DNA of 45,749 nucleotides from an uncultured Prevotella sp. (GTDB lineage Bacteria; Bacteroidota; Bacteroidia; Bacteroidales; Bacteroidaceae). Numbering within the stretch: the first letter of the stretch is position 1; each line of letters opens with the position of its first letter. The stretch lies in assembly GCA_944320195.1 (NCBI GenBank), contig CALUGP010000020.1, forward strand, positions 1 through 45,749, given 5' to 3'. The notes under the pieces were generated by a model that ran no database searches, had not been told where the DNA came from, and was given only the letters and a program-made list of their open reading frames with translations. Made by a program: the position numbers and the translations under genes. Below, piece after piece: positions 7,732 through 17,096 of the stretch.

Positions 7732-9138
7732 ATGAAGACGAGCATACTGAAGCAAACGGCCCTGATGGCGGCATGCGCCCTGATGGCGGCGTGCGGAGAC
7801 GACGACGCCACGCAGAAGGCCGAGGCGGCATACGGCGCCGAGACGCAGACCTTCGCCGTGAGAGTGGAGAGCGTGGGCGAGGCGCAGCGCGTGCGCGCCG
7901 CCGGCGAGAGCTTTATCAACAGCATCACGCCTGTGCAGACTATAGACCGCGTGGTGGTGGTGATAGCCGACCGCAAGGACGGACGCATTGTGTACAGCCA
8001 GACCATAACGGGATGGAGCGACACCAACAACAAGGCCAGCCAGCCTTACTATGACGGCGACAAGCGCGGACGCGAGGCCCGGCTGACACTGACGGGCGAC
8101 AGCCGCCTGCGACAGGGCGAGGAATACATAGCCTACGCCGTGGGCTACCACGACGGCACATACGGCGGATACGCACCCTTCGCCAACCTGAAGCCGGGCG
8201 ACCGCCTGGACCACCCCGAACTGGCGACCAAGCCCGACGGCGAACTGGCCGCCGAGATATTCGCCGGAGCGCAGAGCTTCGTCAACGAGGACGGCCGCAT
8301 CGTGGCCCACTCGATGAGTCCCGACGAAACGGGAGCCGTGCTCACCATGCGCCGACAGGTGGGCGGAACGTTCGGCTACTTCACGCGGATACCCGCCAGC
8401 GTGGACGGAGTGGCCGTGGCCTCGGTGCGCATGGCCTCGCCCAAGGCATACCAGACCATCATCATGGCCGGATTCCGCTCGCAGGAAGACCCCACGAGGT
8501 TTGACGCCGAGCGCGTGGTGAACGCCATGACGGAGCGCACCGTTTATGACGCAGCCATGCACGGCGACGAGACCGCCCACGCCTTCATGATATACCGCAT
8601 AGACCTGAAAAACTGGTTCCCCGGCAACGAGGACGACCCCGACCTGCCGCTCGACCAGAACGGCGACGGCTATCTGGACGGAGCCGACTCCAACTGGCAA
8701 CTGTCCGAATACCTGCGCGACTCGGGCCTCAACATTGAGCGCGGCGCGGTGTATGGCAGCCGATATCTCATACCTACGGAAATGACAGCCGACGACGTGG
8801 CCGCCGGGCTGACCACCTTCGAGCTGCAACTGCTCGACAAGGAGGGACGCATACTGAAACACTGGCCCGTGGAACTGCGCGACGCCGCACAGCTGACCAT
8901 GCCGCGCACCGTGGTGACACTGGCCGAGGACGGCAAGACCGTGAACATGACCACAGTGGACTCGCCTGAAACGGCACGCACGTACAGCCTGCTGCGCAAC
9001 AACCTGTACACACTGGGCGAGAAAAACTCAAACCAGACATACGGCGAGGACACGCCAATACGACTGGCCGACGAGCAGACACTCGTGATGGACGTAAACC
9101 CGGAGTGGGACGCGTTCCGCGCGATAATCTTTAACTGA
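7732..9138 (+). CDS. Mfa1-like pilin lipoprotein (second copy)
   Basis: 468 aa from ATG 7732, chosen because it opens a lipoprotein signal peptide (ALMAAC, Cys21); the longer open frame from 7195 only translates repeats. It is a divergent paralogue of the pilin at 5030: ITGWSDTNN, AAEIFAGAQSF, RRQVGGTFGYFTRIP, and YSLLRNNLYTLGEKN in matching positions. A calcium-loop-like segment DQNGDGYLDGADSNW matches the one in the first pilin. Arg53 and Arg55 (AQRVRAAGE) lie at the expected maturation site. The C-terminus (LVMDVNPEWDAFRAIIFN) is a pilin-type final strand. The next gene starts 80 bp downstream, so it is probably co-transcribed with the 1603-aa surface protein. Whether it is a shaft, tip or accessory subunit cannot be told from sequence. 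Confidence 0.8.
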   Translation: MKTSILKQTALMAACALMAACGDDDATQKAEAAYGAETQTFAVRVESVGEAQRVRAAGESFINSITPVQTIDRVVVVIADRKDGRIVYSQTITGWSDTNNKASQPYYDGDKRGREARLTLTGDSRLRQGEEYIAYAVGYHDGTYGGYAPFANLKPGDRLDHPELATKPDGELAAEIFAGAQSFVNEDGRIVAHSMSPDETGAVLTMRRQVGGTFGYFTRIPASVDGVAVASVRMASPKAYQTIIMAGFRSQEDPTRFDAERVVNAMTERTVYDAAMHGDETAHAFMIYRIDLKNWFPGNEDDPDLPLDQNGDGYLDGADSNWQLSEYLRDSGLNIERGAVYGSRYLIPTEMTADDVAAGLTTFELQLLDKEGRILKHWPVELRDAAQLTMPRTVVTLAEDGKTVNMTTVDSPETARTYSLLRNNLYTLGEKNSNQTYGEDTPIRLADEQTLVMDVNPEWDAFRAIIFN

Positions 9139-9218
9139 CGCGACGCAACAGCAAACAACAATGTGATTTCAGATAATCAACAACAATACGGTTTCAACAA
9201 AAACATATATCCCGACTC

Positions 9219-12200
9219 ATGAAACATCTTATTATAAGAACATTAGTTTTCTGCGCACTGACCGCCGCAGCGGCTTTCGCCGCCACTACACCGGCACTGG
9301 CGCAAACACAAACAGACGGCAACGAGCCAATAACCGTTAACGGATGCCGACCACTGCTCGCACCCGACTGCGTGGTGGACGACATCGTTGAAGAGGTAAA
9401 CGTTGGTAGCGCCAAGGCGGACTATTCTGCAGTGCTGGACGATAATCTAACGAATTATGCAACGTTACCGTCATTGGCGAAAGTAAGCGCCTTGCATGAT
9501 GTGATAATCAGCATACGCGACCTTAAACATAAATATAAGGGTGGGCAGAAAGTCGGTTTCGTCATTGGCGGAGACGGAAGTTTGTTAAACCTGTCAGTGT
9601 TAGAAGGATTGAGTATAATGTTTTTCAATGATAATGTACAAGTTGGTGACGCTATCAGCATTTCTGCAGATAACCTCAGCGTTGTATCACTCAACCTTCT
9701 CTCGACAAGTGGTTCGAGGACAATTTCCGTAGATGCACCTGAAGGTATAATATTTGACGAAATAATGTTATGCAGCAGCGGAGTGGCCGACATAAGCGCT
9801 TTATCTAATATGAATGTGTTTTATGGCTTTGTCGGAGGGGTGGAAACCAAACTACAAAACCAAGGAGGAGAAAATACATATACAAGCGAACACATGCCAT
9901 ATTCAGATTATTTATTTCCAGTTTATGATTGGAAAGTAGATGATTTTGCCAATGGGGATACATATAATCCATTAGAAGAATTTGCATTAACTGATTTGGT
10001 TGTGAATGATGGTTTCGGATTAAGAATAACTAAAAATGACGGATATGGCCCGGATAATGTCGAAATAGGTTTTACTTACAAAAGTACAAAAATATTAGAT
10101 GCCAGTTTGCTTAACAACATATACATAAAACTTGAAGATACAAATAACTCTTCTGAAGAAGAAGTTGAAGGTGTCAACAAATTTACACTTAAGCAAAGTA
10201 TATTGGGTCTTGACGCTTTAGGTTCGGTAGAAGCAAGATATTCCGCATTTATCCCTAAAGGTGTTAAATGGAATCGTGTAACGCTCCGGTTAGCAGGTGT
10301 TTCATTGTTAAACGTCTTAAAAGGCACTGAAGTTTATTATGCCTACATCAAAAAGTTTGACATCCCCGAGGAAGCGGAGCGGTGTGACCTCAACCTTTCG
10401 GCCGACGCGCTGATTTGCGCAAGCGAACCATCGTACACCCTGACGAGCGACGAGAAAGTTACTTGGGCTTTGACTAAAGCAATAGAGCATGACGGCGCAG
10501 AAATAAAGAATCACGGCGTAACGATTGTCACGACCGGCGCGACGAAGAGCGCTACGGTGAAATTCAACCAAAGCCCAGAGGGCGTTTACACCTTCACGGC
10601 GACGCACACCCACGACGACGGAACGAGCTGCACGGGCACGGTGACCATAACGCGCGGCAAGACCACCGAAATGGAGAATGCTACGACCAACGCCTTCTGC
10701 GGCACTCCGCTCGACGCTACGGCCGACAATGTGGAGCTGGGCAGTGGCAGCGGCGGCGGTCTGATTGTTATCGACGGATTGGAGAACGCCGACAACATAA
10801 TCGATGGCGACCTTAACAGCTACGCCTCTTATGCAGGGGGCTTGCAGATTGCCGACAACACGTGCATCGTTAAGGTAAGCAAGACCGACGGCTTAATGTT
10901 TGACAAAGAGCAGGCCGCCGTGGTGGGCTTCGTTGCCGAGACGCCGGCGCAGGTGCTCGGGGCGAACGTGCTTACGTTTTACCGCATAGTATTATATAAT
11001 GGTGATGAAGAAGTTTACAACTCGGTTGCGGGCGAGAACAACGCCGTGAACGTGTCGCTCATCGGCGCACCGGGCAGCGGCATGGTGCGCTACGCCATCA
11101 CGGTGCCCACGGAACACCGCGGCAACTTCGACGGCTTCGCCCTCTACACGTCGGGCGTGCTCAACCTCAACCTTACCGACGAGACGATGAAGATATACAA
11201 CGCCTTCACCGCCGACGACGGATGCGTCGCTATGCCGGCCGGCCCACTCGACCATGCGAGCGTAAAACCGATAAGCATAGACGACGGTGCAAAGATAAAC
11301 TATAAGTACACCGGCAGCAGGGGACTGGCCTCGGTGGTAAGCGTAACCGAAGGCCTGGGCTACCTTGTCGACAACGAGCTGACCGCCAAAGATGAGGCGG
11401 AGCAGGGCGTTACGGCCTACACCGTGGCCGGAGTGCTCAACGATTTCGGCCTCGCCGTGAAGACTGGCCGCCGCTACAGCGGAGGCCGCTGGGTGGGCCT
11501 GGTTATGAAGAAGAATGCCGGTCTTGCCGATGTGAGCGTGCTGTCGGACATGGAGATATCCCTGTATGACAACAACATATCCACTGGCGACGAAGAGAAC
11601 GCCGGCATACAGCTGCTGTCCACCAACGTCATCGGCTGGGGCGACTACGCCTACCTTACGGTCTACACGGACAAACCGTTTGACGAGGTGCGCTTCAAGA
11701 AAGGGCAGCTTGTCGAAACTCTCAGCGGACTTGAGTATCTCGGCTTTTACACTTACGCAGATGCCGACGGCGACGGAATACCCGACGAGGAGGATCCCGA
11801 CTTCTGCGGCGACGACACCGACATTGAGTTCGGCACACCGGAAGTGGGCGGAGACATAAACAGCATATGCGCGTCGAACCCCGGTGAAAAATTCACCGCC
11901 ACCGTTACGGCGGTAGGCGCAGAGAAAGTGTTTTACACGATAACCGACATCGACAGGCAGAAAAAAGTAAGCTCGGGCACATTGACAAGTCCGGCCGAGG
12001 GCGGCGAATTCACGCAAACGATAAAGCTCAACGACCCTAAGCTTGGTCTTCTCGACGAAGACGGCGTGCCCGTCTACGGCCGTTACGAGTTTAAGGTCAC
12101 AGTTCCGGAGAAGCCCCTGCTCGCTCCCGCCTACAAGACGTTCACCATCCACGCCGCGCAGACTACATGGAATCCGCAGATAGAGGTGGACGAAGAAAGC

Positions 12201-14030
12201 ACGGCGGCCGAGGGCGGCGAGGACGATGCGGCCCTGTACAGGTATTCAACCGACTGGAACAAATGGGAGAACTGGACGCAGGGCGTGCCCGTGATAGGCT
12301 GCAGCGACGTGATAATACCGGGCGACAACATGCAGTCGTTCCCCGTGCTTGAGGCTTACAGCGGCAGCGACAAGCAGCCCAAGGACTTCAACAGCTGCGA
12401 AAACATCCACTTCATGGCCGGCGCCGAGGTGCAAGGCACAGAGAAACTTGACTACGAGTATGCTTCGGTAGACTTCAATCTTGCCTCCGGCCGCTACTAC
12501 ATGCTCTCAACGCCGCTGAAGGCCACTTACGCCGGCGACTTCTTCATACCCGCCGACATGAACGGCTCGCAAAGCAACAACCTCTTCGAAAAGCTCGACG
12601 AAGAGACTTCGCCCGAAAACCGCTTCTCGCCGCGCGTCTACCAAAGACTGTGGATGCAGTCGGCGCCGGTAACTGAAAAGGGAGATTATGACAACGTAAC
12701 CGGCGGCACCGGTAAAGTTCAGTATGACGAGACACGCTGGACTCCGCCGTTCAACGGCCTCACGCAGCAATACGGCTTTGAGCAGGCATTTAACACCCAA
12801 GCATACCAAGAAGCTGAAGACACATACAGTTCTTACTCTTTCACCGGCTTCTCGCTGAAAGCCGATGCAGAAGACCTGCCCGTAACCACGCTGAAGTTCC
12901 GCCTGCCGAAGAAGCACACAAAGTATTACTATTACAACGAAAAGAACCAGCAGACCGACCTCTACGAGATAATCAACCGCAATGGGGAAGAAGGCAAACT
13001 GTACACAGACTATTTGAAAGATAAAGGAGACGATTGGGAGTTCCCCATCATTCTTAAAACAGAAAAAAAGAGCACTGTCTTCATTGCCGGCAATCCGTTC
13101 ATGGCGCACATCAACATTGCAAAGTTCTTTGAAACTAATAAGAATATAACCGAAGTGAAAGTCTACGACGGCAACGCCATGAACTCAGCCGTGCTCTGCG
13201 ACGGCGAGCTGCTTACAAACAACAACGGTAAAACGAAAGAGTGGACAAGCATCGCCCCGATGCAGTCGTTCTTCGTAACGGTGGAAAGGGAAATGGAATC
13301 ATGCCAAATCACCTACACTGAAGACATGCTTGAAACCCAGCCCAACGGCGCCCAGCAGCTGCGCATAGGCCGGAGCCGCGCCGCCAAAGCAGAAAGCGAA
13401 GGCGACCGCCTGACGATAACCGCAAGCGCTGGCGACGTGGAGTCTAACGCCTTGGTGCGCTTCAGCGGCGACGCCTCGGCAGACTTCGTGCCGGGCGAAG
13501 ACGCCGCGCTCCTGGTTGACAACGAGGTAAGGCCGCGCGTGCAGGTGTTCACCATCGCGGGCAACCGCGCCGCCGACATACAGCAGACGCCGCAGACCGA
13601 CCGCATCACGCTGGGCTTCATGCTGGCCGAAGCGGCACCGCTGACGCTCAGCCTCAGCGGCGACACCGACTGGAACCTGTATGACACACTCACCGGAGCC
13701 ACATACTCGCTGGCAGGCGGACAAGCCGTCAGCCTCGGCACGGCCGGCAGCTCCACGGGCCGCTACATGCTCGTAAGGCCGGCCACCGACATCAGCACCG
13801 TAGCCCCGGCGCAGGGCATCGCCATAAGGCGCACACCGCAGGGCACAGTCACCATAACCTCGGCTGACGGCACAGCCCTTGGCGAATGCGCCGTCTACTC
13901 GGCCGACGGCACACTGACCGGCCGCACCAACGGCGGCACCACCGAAGTGGAACTGAACGCCGCCCCAGGCATAAGCATCGTAAAGGCCACCAAAGCCGAC
14001 GGAACCACGTTCACACAGAAGATATATTGA
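9219..14030 (+). CDS. Large modular surface protein (1603 aa), probable T9SS cargo
   Basis: Signal peptide (residues 1-29, ending ALAQ). The following part is built from repeated units of about 180 aa, each containing a discoidin-like core of the type LDDNLTNYAT (about residues 75-85), IIDGDLNSYASYAGG (about 525-540) and YLVDNELT (about 715), and each closing with a YxxF strand. An Ig-like segment (about 395-490) separates units. DADGDGIPDEEDPDFC (about 850) is a thrombospondin type 3-like calcium motif. Later come a WENW...VIIP motif (about 1010-1030) and RYYMLSTPL (about 1090). The C-terminus (VYSADGTLTGRTNGG to KIY) resembles a type IX sorting domain. A paralogue lies at 17097-22166. Bases about 9420-10350 are clearly AT-richer than the rest. 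Its stop codon starts the 8-bp array at 14029. An adhesin or pilus-associated role is inference. Confidence 0.78.
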   Translation: MKHLIIRTLVFCALTAAAAFAATTPALAQTQTDGNEPITVNGCRPLLAPDCVVDDIVEEVNVGSAKADYSAVLDDNLTNYATLPSLAKVSALHDVIISIRDLKHKYKGGQKVGFVIGGDGSLLNLSVLEGLSIMFFNDNVQVGDAISISADNLSVVSLNLLSTSGSRTISVDAPEGIIFDEIMLCSSGVADISALSNMNVFYGFVGGVETKLQNQGGENTYTSEHMPYSDYLFPVYDWKVDDFANGDTYNPLEEFALTDLVVNDGFGLRITKNDGYGPDNVEIGFTYKSTKILDASLLNNIYIKLEDTNNSSEEEVEGVNKFTLKQSILGLDALGSVEARYSAFIPKGVKWNRVTLRLAGVSLLNVLKGTEVYYAYIKKFDIPEEAERCDLNLSADALICASEPSYTLTSDEKVTWALTKAIEHDGAEIKNHGVTIVTTGATKSATVKFNQSPEGVYTFTATHTHDDGTSCTGTVTITRGKTTEMENATTNAFCGTPLDATADNVELGSGSGGGLIVIDGLENADNIIDGDLNSYASYAGGLQIADNTCIVKVSKTDGLMFDKEQAAVVGFVAETPAQVLGANVLTFYRIVLYNGDEEVYNSVAGENNAVNVSLIGAPGSGMVRYAITVPTEHRGNFDGFALYTSGVLNLNLTDETMKIYNAFTADDGCVAMPAGPLDHASVKPISIDDGAKINYKYTGSRGLASVVSVTEGLGYLVDNELTAKDEAEQGVTAYTVAGVLNDFGLAVKTGRRYSGGRWVGLVMKKNAGLADVSVLSDMEISLYDNNISTGDEENAGIQLLSTNVIGWGDYAYLTVYTDKPFDEVRFKKGQLVETLSGLEYLGFYTYADADGDGIPDEEDPDFCGDDTDIEFGTPEVGGDINSICASNPGEKFTATVTAVGAEKVFYTITDIDRQKKVSSGTLTSPAEGGEFTQTIKLNDPKLGLLDEDGVPVYGRYEFKVTVPEKPLLAPAYKTFTIHAAQTTWNPQIEVDEESTAAEGGEDDAALYRYSTDWNKWENWTQGVPVIGCSDVIIPGDNMQSFPVLEAYSGSDKQPKDFNSCENIHFMAGAEVQGTEKLDYEYASVDFNLASGRYYMLSTPLKATYAGDFFIPADMNGSQSNNLFEKLDEETSPENRFSPRVYQRLWMQSAPVTEKGDYDNVTGGTGKVQYDETRWTPPFNGLTQQYGFEQAFNTQAYQEAEDTYSSYSFTGFSLKADAEDLPVTTLKFRLPKKHTKYYYYNEKNQQTDLYEIINRNGEEGKLYTDYLKDKGDDWEFPIILKTEKKSTVFIAGNPFMAHINIAKFFETNKNITEVKVYDGNAMNSAVLCDGELLTNNNGKTKEWTSIAPMQSFFVTVEREMESCQITYTEDMLETQPNGAQQLRIGRSRAAKAESEGDRLTITASAGDVESNALVRFSGDASADFVPGEDAALLVDNEVRPRVQVFTIAGNRAADIQQTPQTDRITLGFMLAEAAPLTLSLSGDTDWNLYDTLTGATYSLAGGQAVSLGTAGSSTGRYMLVRPATDISTVAPAQGIAIRRTPQGTVTITSADGTALGECAVYSADGTLTGRTNGGTTEVELNAAPGISIVKATKADGTTFTQKIY

Positions 14031-14124
14031 GAAAGTGAGAAGGTGAGAAAGTGAGAAGGTGAGAAAATGAGAAGGTGAGAAGGTGAGAAAGTGAGAAAGT
14101 GAAAAAGTGAAAAAGTGAGAAAGT
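14029..14124 (+). repeat. Stop-anchored 8-bp tandem array, twelve units
   Basis: Twelve gap-free 8-mers of the GAGAAAGT/GAGAAGGT type, with variants GAGAAAAT (14061) and GAAAAAGT (14101 and 14109). The first unit begins at the second base of the stop codon of the 1603-aa gene (TGA 14028-14030). The array fills almost the entire gap to the next ATG at 14137. Nearly every junction gives TGA, so stops occur in all frames of the coding strand. Confidence 0.95.
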
Positions 14125-14136
14125 GAAATAAAAACA

Positions 14137-15546
14137 ATGATGATGAATACAGACAAGATATACAAAGCGTGCGGCATGGCACTCATAGCCGCACTGTGCG
14201 CCGGATGCACCGACGACGCGTCGCTCGACGACGGCGTTGGCGGGTCGCAGGGCGGCGCGTACATCACTCTAACCGTGCCGTCAGGCATAACGCCGGCCAC
14301 GCGCACCGTGCTGCCCGGCCAGCAGAGCGCTCAGCACGCCACGCGCGTCGCCCTCTATGCATTCAAGCACGGCGACGGAGAAACAGATCCCCTCAAGGCA
14401 AAATGCATTGGCGGCATGAGTTTTGATGAAATCAAATGGAACCAAGACCTCGACAAAGCTATGGACGAGGGCACAAGCACCCAGTCGCAGCGCGTGTCGC
14501 TGACGCAAGACTGGGGCATCAGCGAGGCCAACCCCAAAAATTGGAACGCCACATACACGTTCCTCGCCATCGGCTCAGACGACGTTTATAAAAATGGCGA
14601 GAAAGGCACATGGGCCGGCAGCAATTCTACTGCGGCCTACGGGCTTGGCAGTGCCGAGTATTTCACAAAAGGCACCACTCTTGAAAAATGTTACGCCGAA
14701 CTTCAGGACAACAAGTCCGTTGACGACATACACCAGTCCGAGCTGTTCGCCGGCACGCTGACGTGTAAAGGAAGTGAAGTCGCCGGCAAGGAGATAAACC
14801 TTTACCGCCGCGTGGCCGGCGTGAAGGGGCACTTCAGGCGAATACCCCAAAAGTTAAACGATGAAGATGTCGCCGAGCTTCGCGTCGTTTATTGGGCCAA
14901 GCAGCCTACCACCGTGCCCTATTATAAAAGGGCTGACGAGAAGCAGGAAGACGGCACGCTGAAGTTTGTTGATTATGGAGGCGAAGCAGCGAAGGCAACT
15001 AAAATAAAGGCGGTCGGCGAGTCAATGACTAAAGACGAACTTGATAAATGCACTTATTTCAAGATAGAACGCAAAGATTTCACGCATGAAGTCAAGTTTG
15101 AAAACGGAAACACCATAATCGGCGACACCGTTACCGCAGGCTCTTACGTGCTGCCGGCTCCTGGAGCGGTCGGTAAAAGCAGCGACGGCAAAGACTGCTC
15201 CACGCTTTACGTGCTGCTCTTGGCCAAAGCCACTGAAGAAGGCAAGATGAAAATCCTGCAAAAGCGGCGCGTGTTCTTCGTCAACTCTTACGAAAACCGC
15301 ACAGCCCAGACGCGCAGCGACGGAGTGACCGACGGCGGCACCGGCATCATCATCGGCCAAGAACCTAACGAAGACGCCCTCGACCGCGAACGCCGCTACC
15401 CCATCGTCGCCAACAACTATTACACCATCGGCACCGCACAGGAACCCATCGACATGAGCACCGGCGAAACCGAAGTGAACATATACGTAGACCCGAGGTG
15501 GGAGGGACATGAAGACCTCGGCGGAATTGGAAATAAACCAAGTTGA
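14137..15546 (+). CDS. Pilin-like lipoprotein (third copy)
   Basis: 469 aa. ATG codons at 14137, 14140 and 14143 are equivalent candidates. Lipobox LCAGC gives Cys24. Arg56 (TPATRTVLP) matches the Arg maturation site of type V pilins. TFLAIGSDD, SELFAGTL and LYRRVAGVKGHFRRIP are pilin-family motifs also seen in the copies at 5030 and 7732. The protein ends with NIYVDPRWEGHEDLGG, similar to final strands of fimbrillin-type proteins. It follows the 1603-aa gene by 106 bp, almost all of it the 8-bp array, whose GAGAARGT units may supply ribosome-binding sequence. The calcium-loop motif of the first two pilins is absent. It is confidently a fimbrillin-like protein; its specific role is unknown. 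Confidence 0.8.
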   Translation: MMMNTDKIYKACGMALIAALCAGCTDDASLDDGVGGSQGGAYITLTVPSGITPATRTVLPGQQSAQHATRVALYAFKHGDGETDPLKAKCIGGMSFDEIKWNQDLDKAMDEGTSTQSQRVSLTQDWGISEANPKNWNATYTFLAIGSDDVYKNGEKGTWAGSNSTAAYGLGSAEYFTKGTTLEKCYAELQDNKSVDDIHQSELFAGTLTCKGSEVAGKEINLYRRVAGVKGHFRRIPQKLNDEDVAELRVVYWAKQPTTVPYYKRADEKQEDGTLKFVDYGGEAAKATKIKAVGESMTKDELDKCTYFKIERKDFTHEVKFENGNTIIGDTVTAGSYVLPAPGAVGKSSDGKDCSTLYVLLLAKATEEGKMKILQKRRVFFVNSYENRTAQTRSDGVTDGGTGIIIGQEPNEDALDRERRYPIVANNYYTIGTAQEPIDMSTGETEVNIYVDPRWEGHEDLGGIGNKPS

Positions 15547-15609
15547 AATTGAATGTTTTTCCCTGTTGAAAGTTGTGATTTAAGTTGTATTTTTAAGCAA
15601 TAAAAAGAA

Positions 15610-17061
15610 ATGAATATACGCAATACATATAAACTAATGTCGATGGCGGTTGCCGCCGCCTTTGCGGCATGCACTGCAGACGATGCCACAGAGCCGGTTG
15701 TAAACGTGAATCCCGACGGCACGGTGACACAGAAGATAGAGTTCCTTATAAGCGGTGGAGCCAATCCGTCAGACATTTTTACGCGCGACGTGCCTCCGGG
15801 CGTTGACACTGGGCTGGAAGACCAGGACGGAAATGCAGTGTGCTCGGTAAACAAGATAAGGATACTTACTTTCCGTCGTGCCGAAGGCTCTGACGCAAGT
15901 TTCCTTTACGATGCAGGCAACTCAACATCTTCAACAGCCGATGACGTTGAAGCTGAACTTAATCAAACGTTCCCGGCTGAAGAATCAGCAGAGACGACCA
16001 TCACCGGCTCAACAGCCAGTCACACCATTACTAAGGAAAAAGGATTTGAATATAGGGTTATTGCCATCGGATATAACACTGAGAGGAAAGTAAATTATCC
16101 TCATTCTGACAAGTTTGCAAGCGATACGTATAATGAAGCCGATCTTTTTAAAATTGTCGACCAAGTTGAACTTAACGGCGACAACGAGGATTCTCCCGTG
16201 CCCGACACACATCTGCTTCAAGACGGCGTGAGCCGCTTTGAGGATGTTAGCCTCCAGCTTGTACCGAAGTCGTTTGGCAAGGAAGCTCCGTATATTTCGG
16301 CCAAAGAAGCAAAAGTTGGTCATATGTTTAGCAGCCAAAGTCAACGGAAAAACCTGACGGGATGGTATATGATAACTCCTGAGATTTATTATGGTACATG
16401 CCGAACTTCAGATACGAAATCGGAAATAATCAAATTCTCTGACAGCAATGAACTCACTGGATATTTGTATCGTGGTGTGGCAAAATTGACTGTAAATGTA
16501 TCGAATATAGATGAATTGGCTTCCACACGTCACGTTTGTTCAGTGGCATTGTTAGCTGACTCTGTAAGGCATGCCGTAAAATTGGCTGATTATGACAATT
16601 TTAAAACGCCTTATTTCTTATTAAATGCGGAAGATAAGGACGAGAACATTATGAAAAAATATTTTGTAAACGATTTCGGTCTTAAATATGATGGTAACGG
16701 TGCGCCTCATTCATTTACGGCAATTGCAATTGACGGGCATATATCTAAACCAGATGATGAAAGTTGCCATAGGTATAGTAAAAATGATAATGTTAAATTT
16801 GAAACATTTTTATTCCCCACGCAAACACGACTGTATTTCAGATATACTAAAGCAAACAATTATATAGCGCACGGTAATCCTGAAGTTACAGGCGATGCCC
16901 TTCTTGTCGTTGAAAATAGTTCTGACGGTATGCAGGCAACTGGCGTGATTGACCCGATTGCGGCAGGTGAGTTTATTTATTTCCGAAGGAATAAGCGATA
17001 CTCGATAAATGTTGATGGTAAGATTATTGAGCAATATCAAGACAATCTGCTTGTTCCATAA
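15610..17061 (+). CDS. Pilin-like lipoprotein (fourth copy, divergent)
   Basis: 483 aa. Lipobox FAAC gives Cys21. Arg59 (SDIFTRDVPPG) again falls at the position of the Arg maturation site, the main link to the other three pilin-like lipoproteins. An NKIRILTFR strand and GFEYRVIAIGY resemble the N-terminal sandwich domain of fimbrillins. The second half lacks the RRQVAG motif and has a different beta-rich domain (GYLYRGVAKLTVNVSNIDEL), ending FRRNKRYSINVDGKIIEQY. It may be a tip or minor subunit (inference). The AAAAAGAA before the ATG may serve ribosome binding. The 3' half (from about 16070) is visibly AT-richer than the 5' part. The next gene starts 35 bp after the stop. Confidence 0.7.
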   Translation: MNIRNTYKLMSMAVAAAFAACTADDATEPVVNVNPDGTVTQKIEFLISGGANPSDIFTRDVPPGVDTGLEDQDGNAVCSVNKIRILTFRRAEGSDASFLYDAGNSTSSTADDVEAELNQTFPAEESAETTITGSTASHTITKEKGFEYRVIAIGYNTERKVNYPHSDKFASDTYNEADLFKIVDQVELNGDNEDSPVPDTHLLQDGVSRFEDVSLQLVPKSFGKEAPYISAKEAKVGHMFSSQSQRKNLTGWYMITPEIYYGTCRTSDTKSEIIKFSDSNELTGYLYRGVAKLTVNVSNIDELASTRHVCSVALLADSVRHAVKLADYDNFKTPYFLLNAEDKDENIMKKYFVNDFGLKYDGNGAPHSFTAIAIDGHISKPDDESCHRYSKNDNVKFETFLFPTQTRLYFRYTKANNYIAHGNPEVTGDALLVVENSSDGMQATGVIDPIAAGEFIYFRRNKRYSINVDGKIIEQYQDNLLVP

Positions 17062-17096
17062 AGTTATGCAACTATTAAAATAAAAGTATTTGAATT

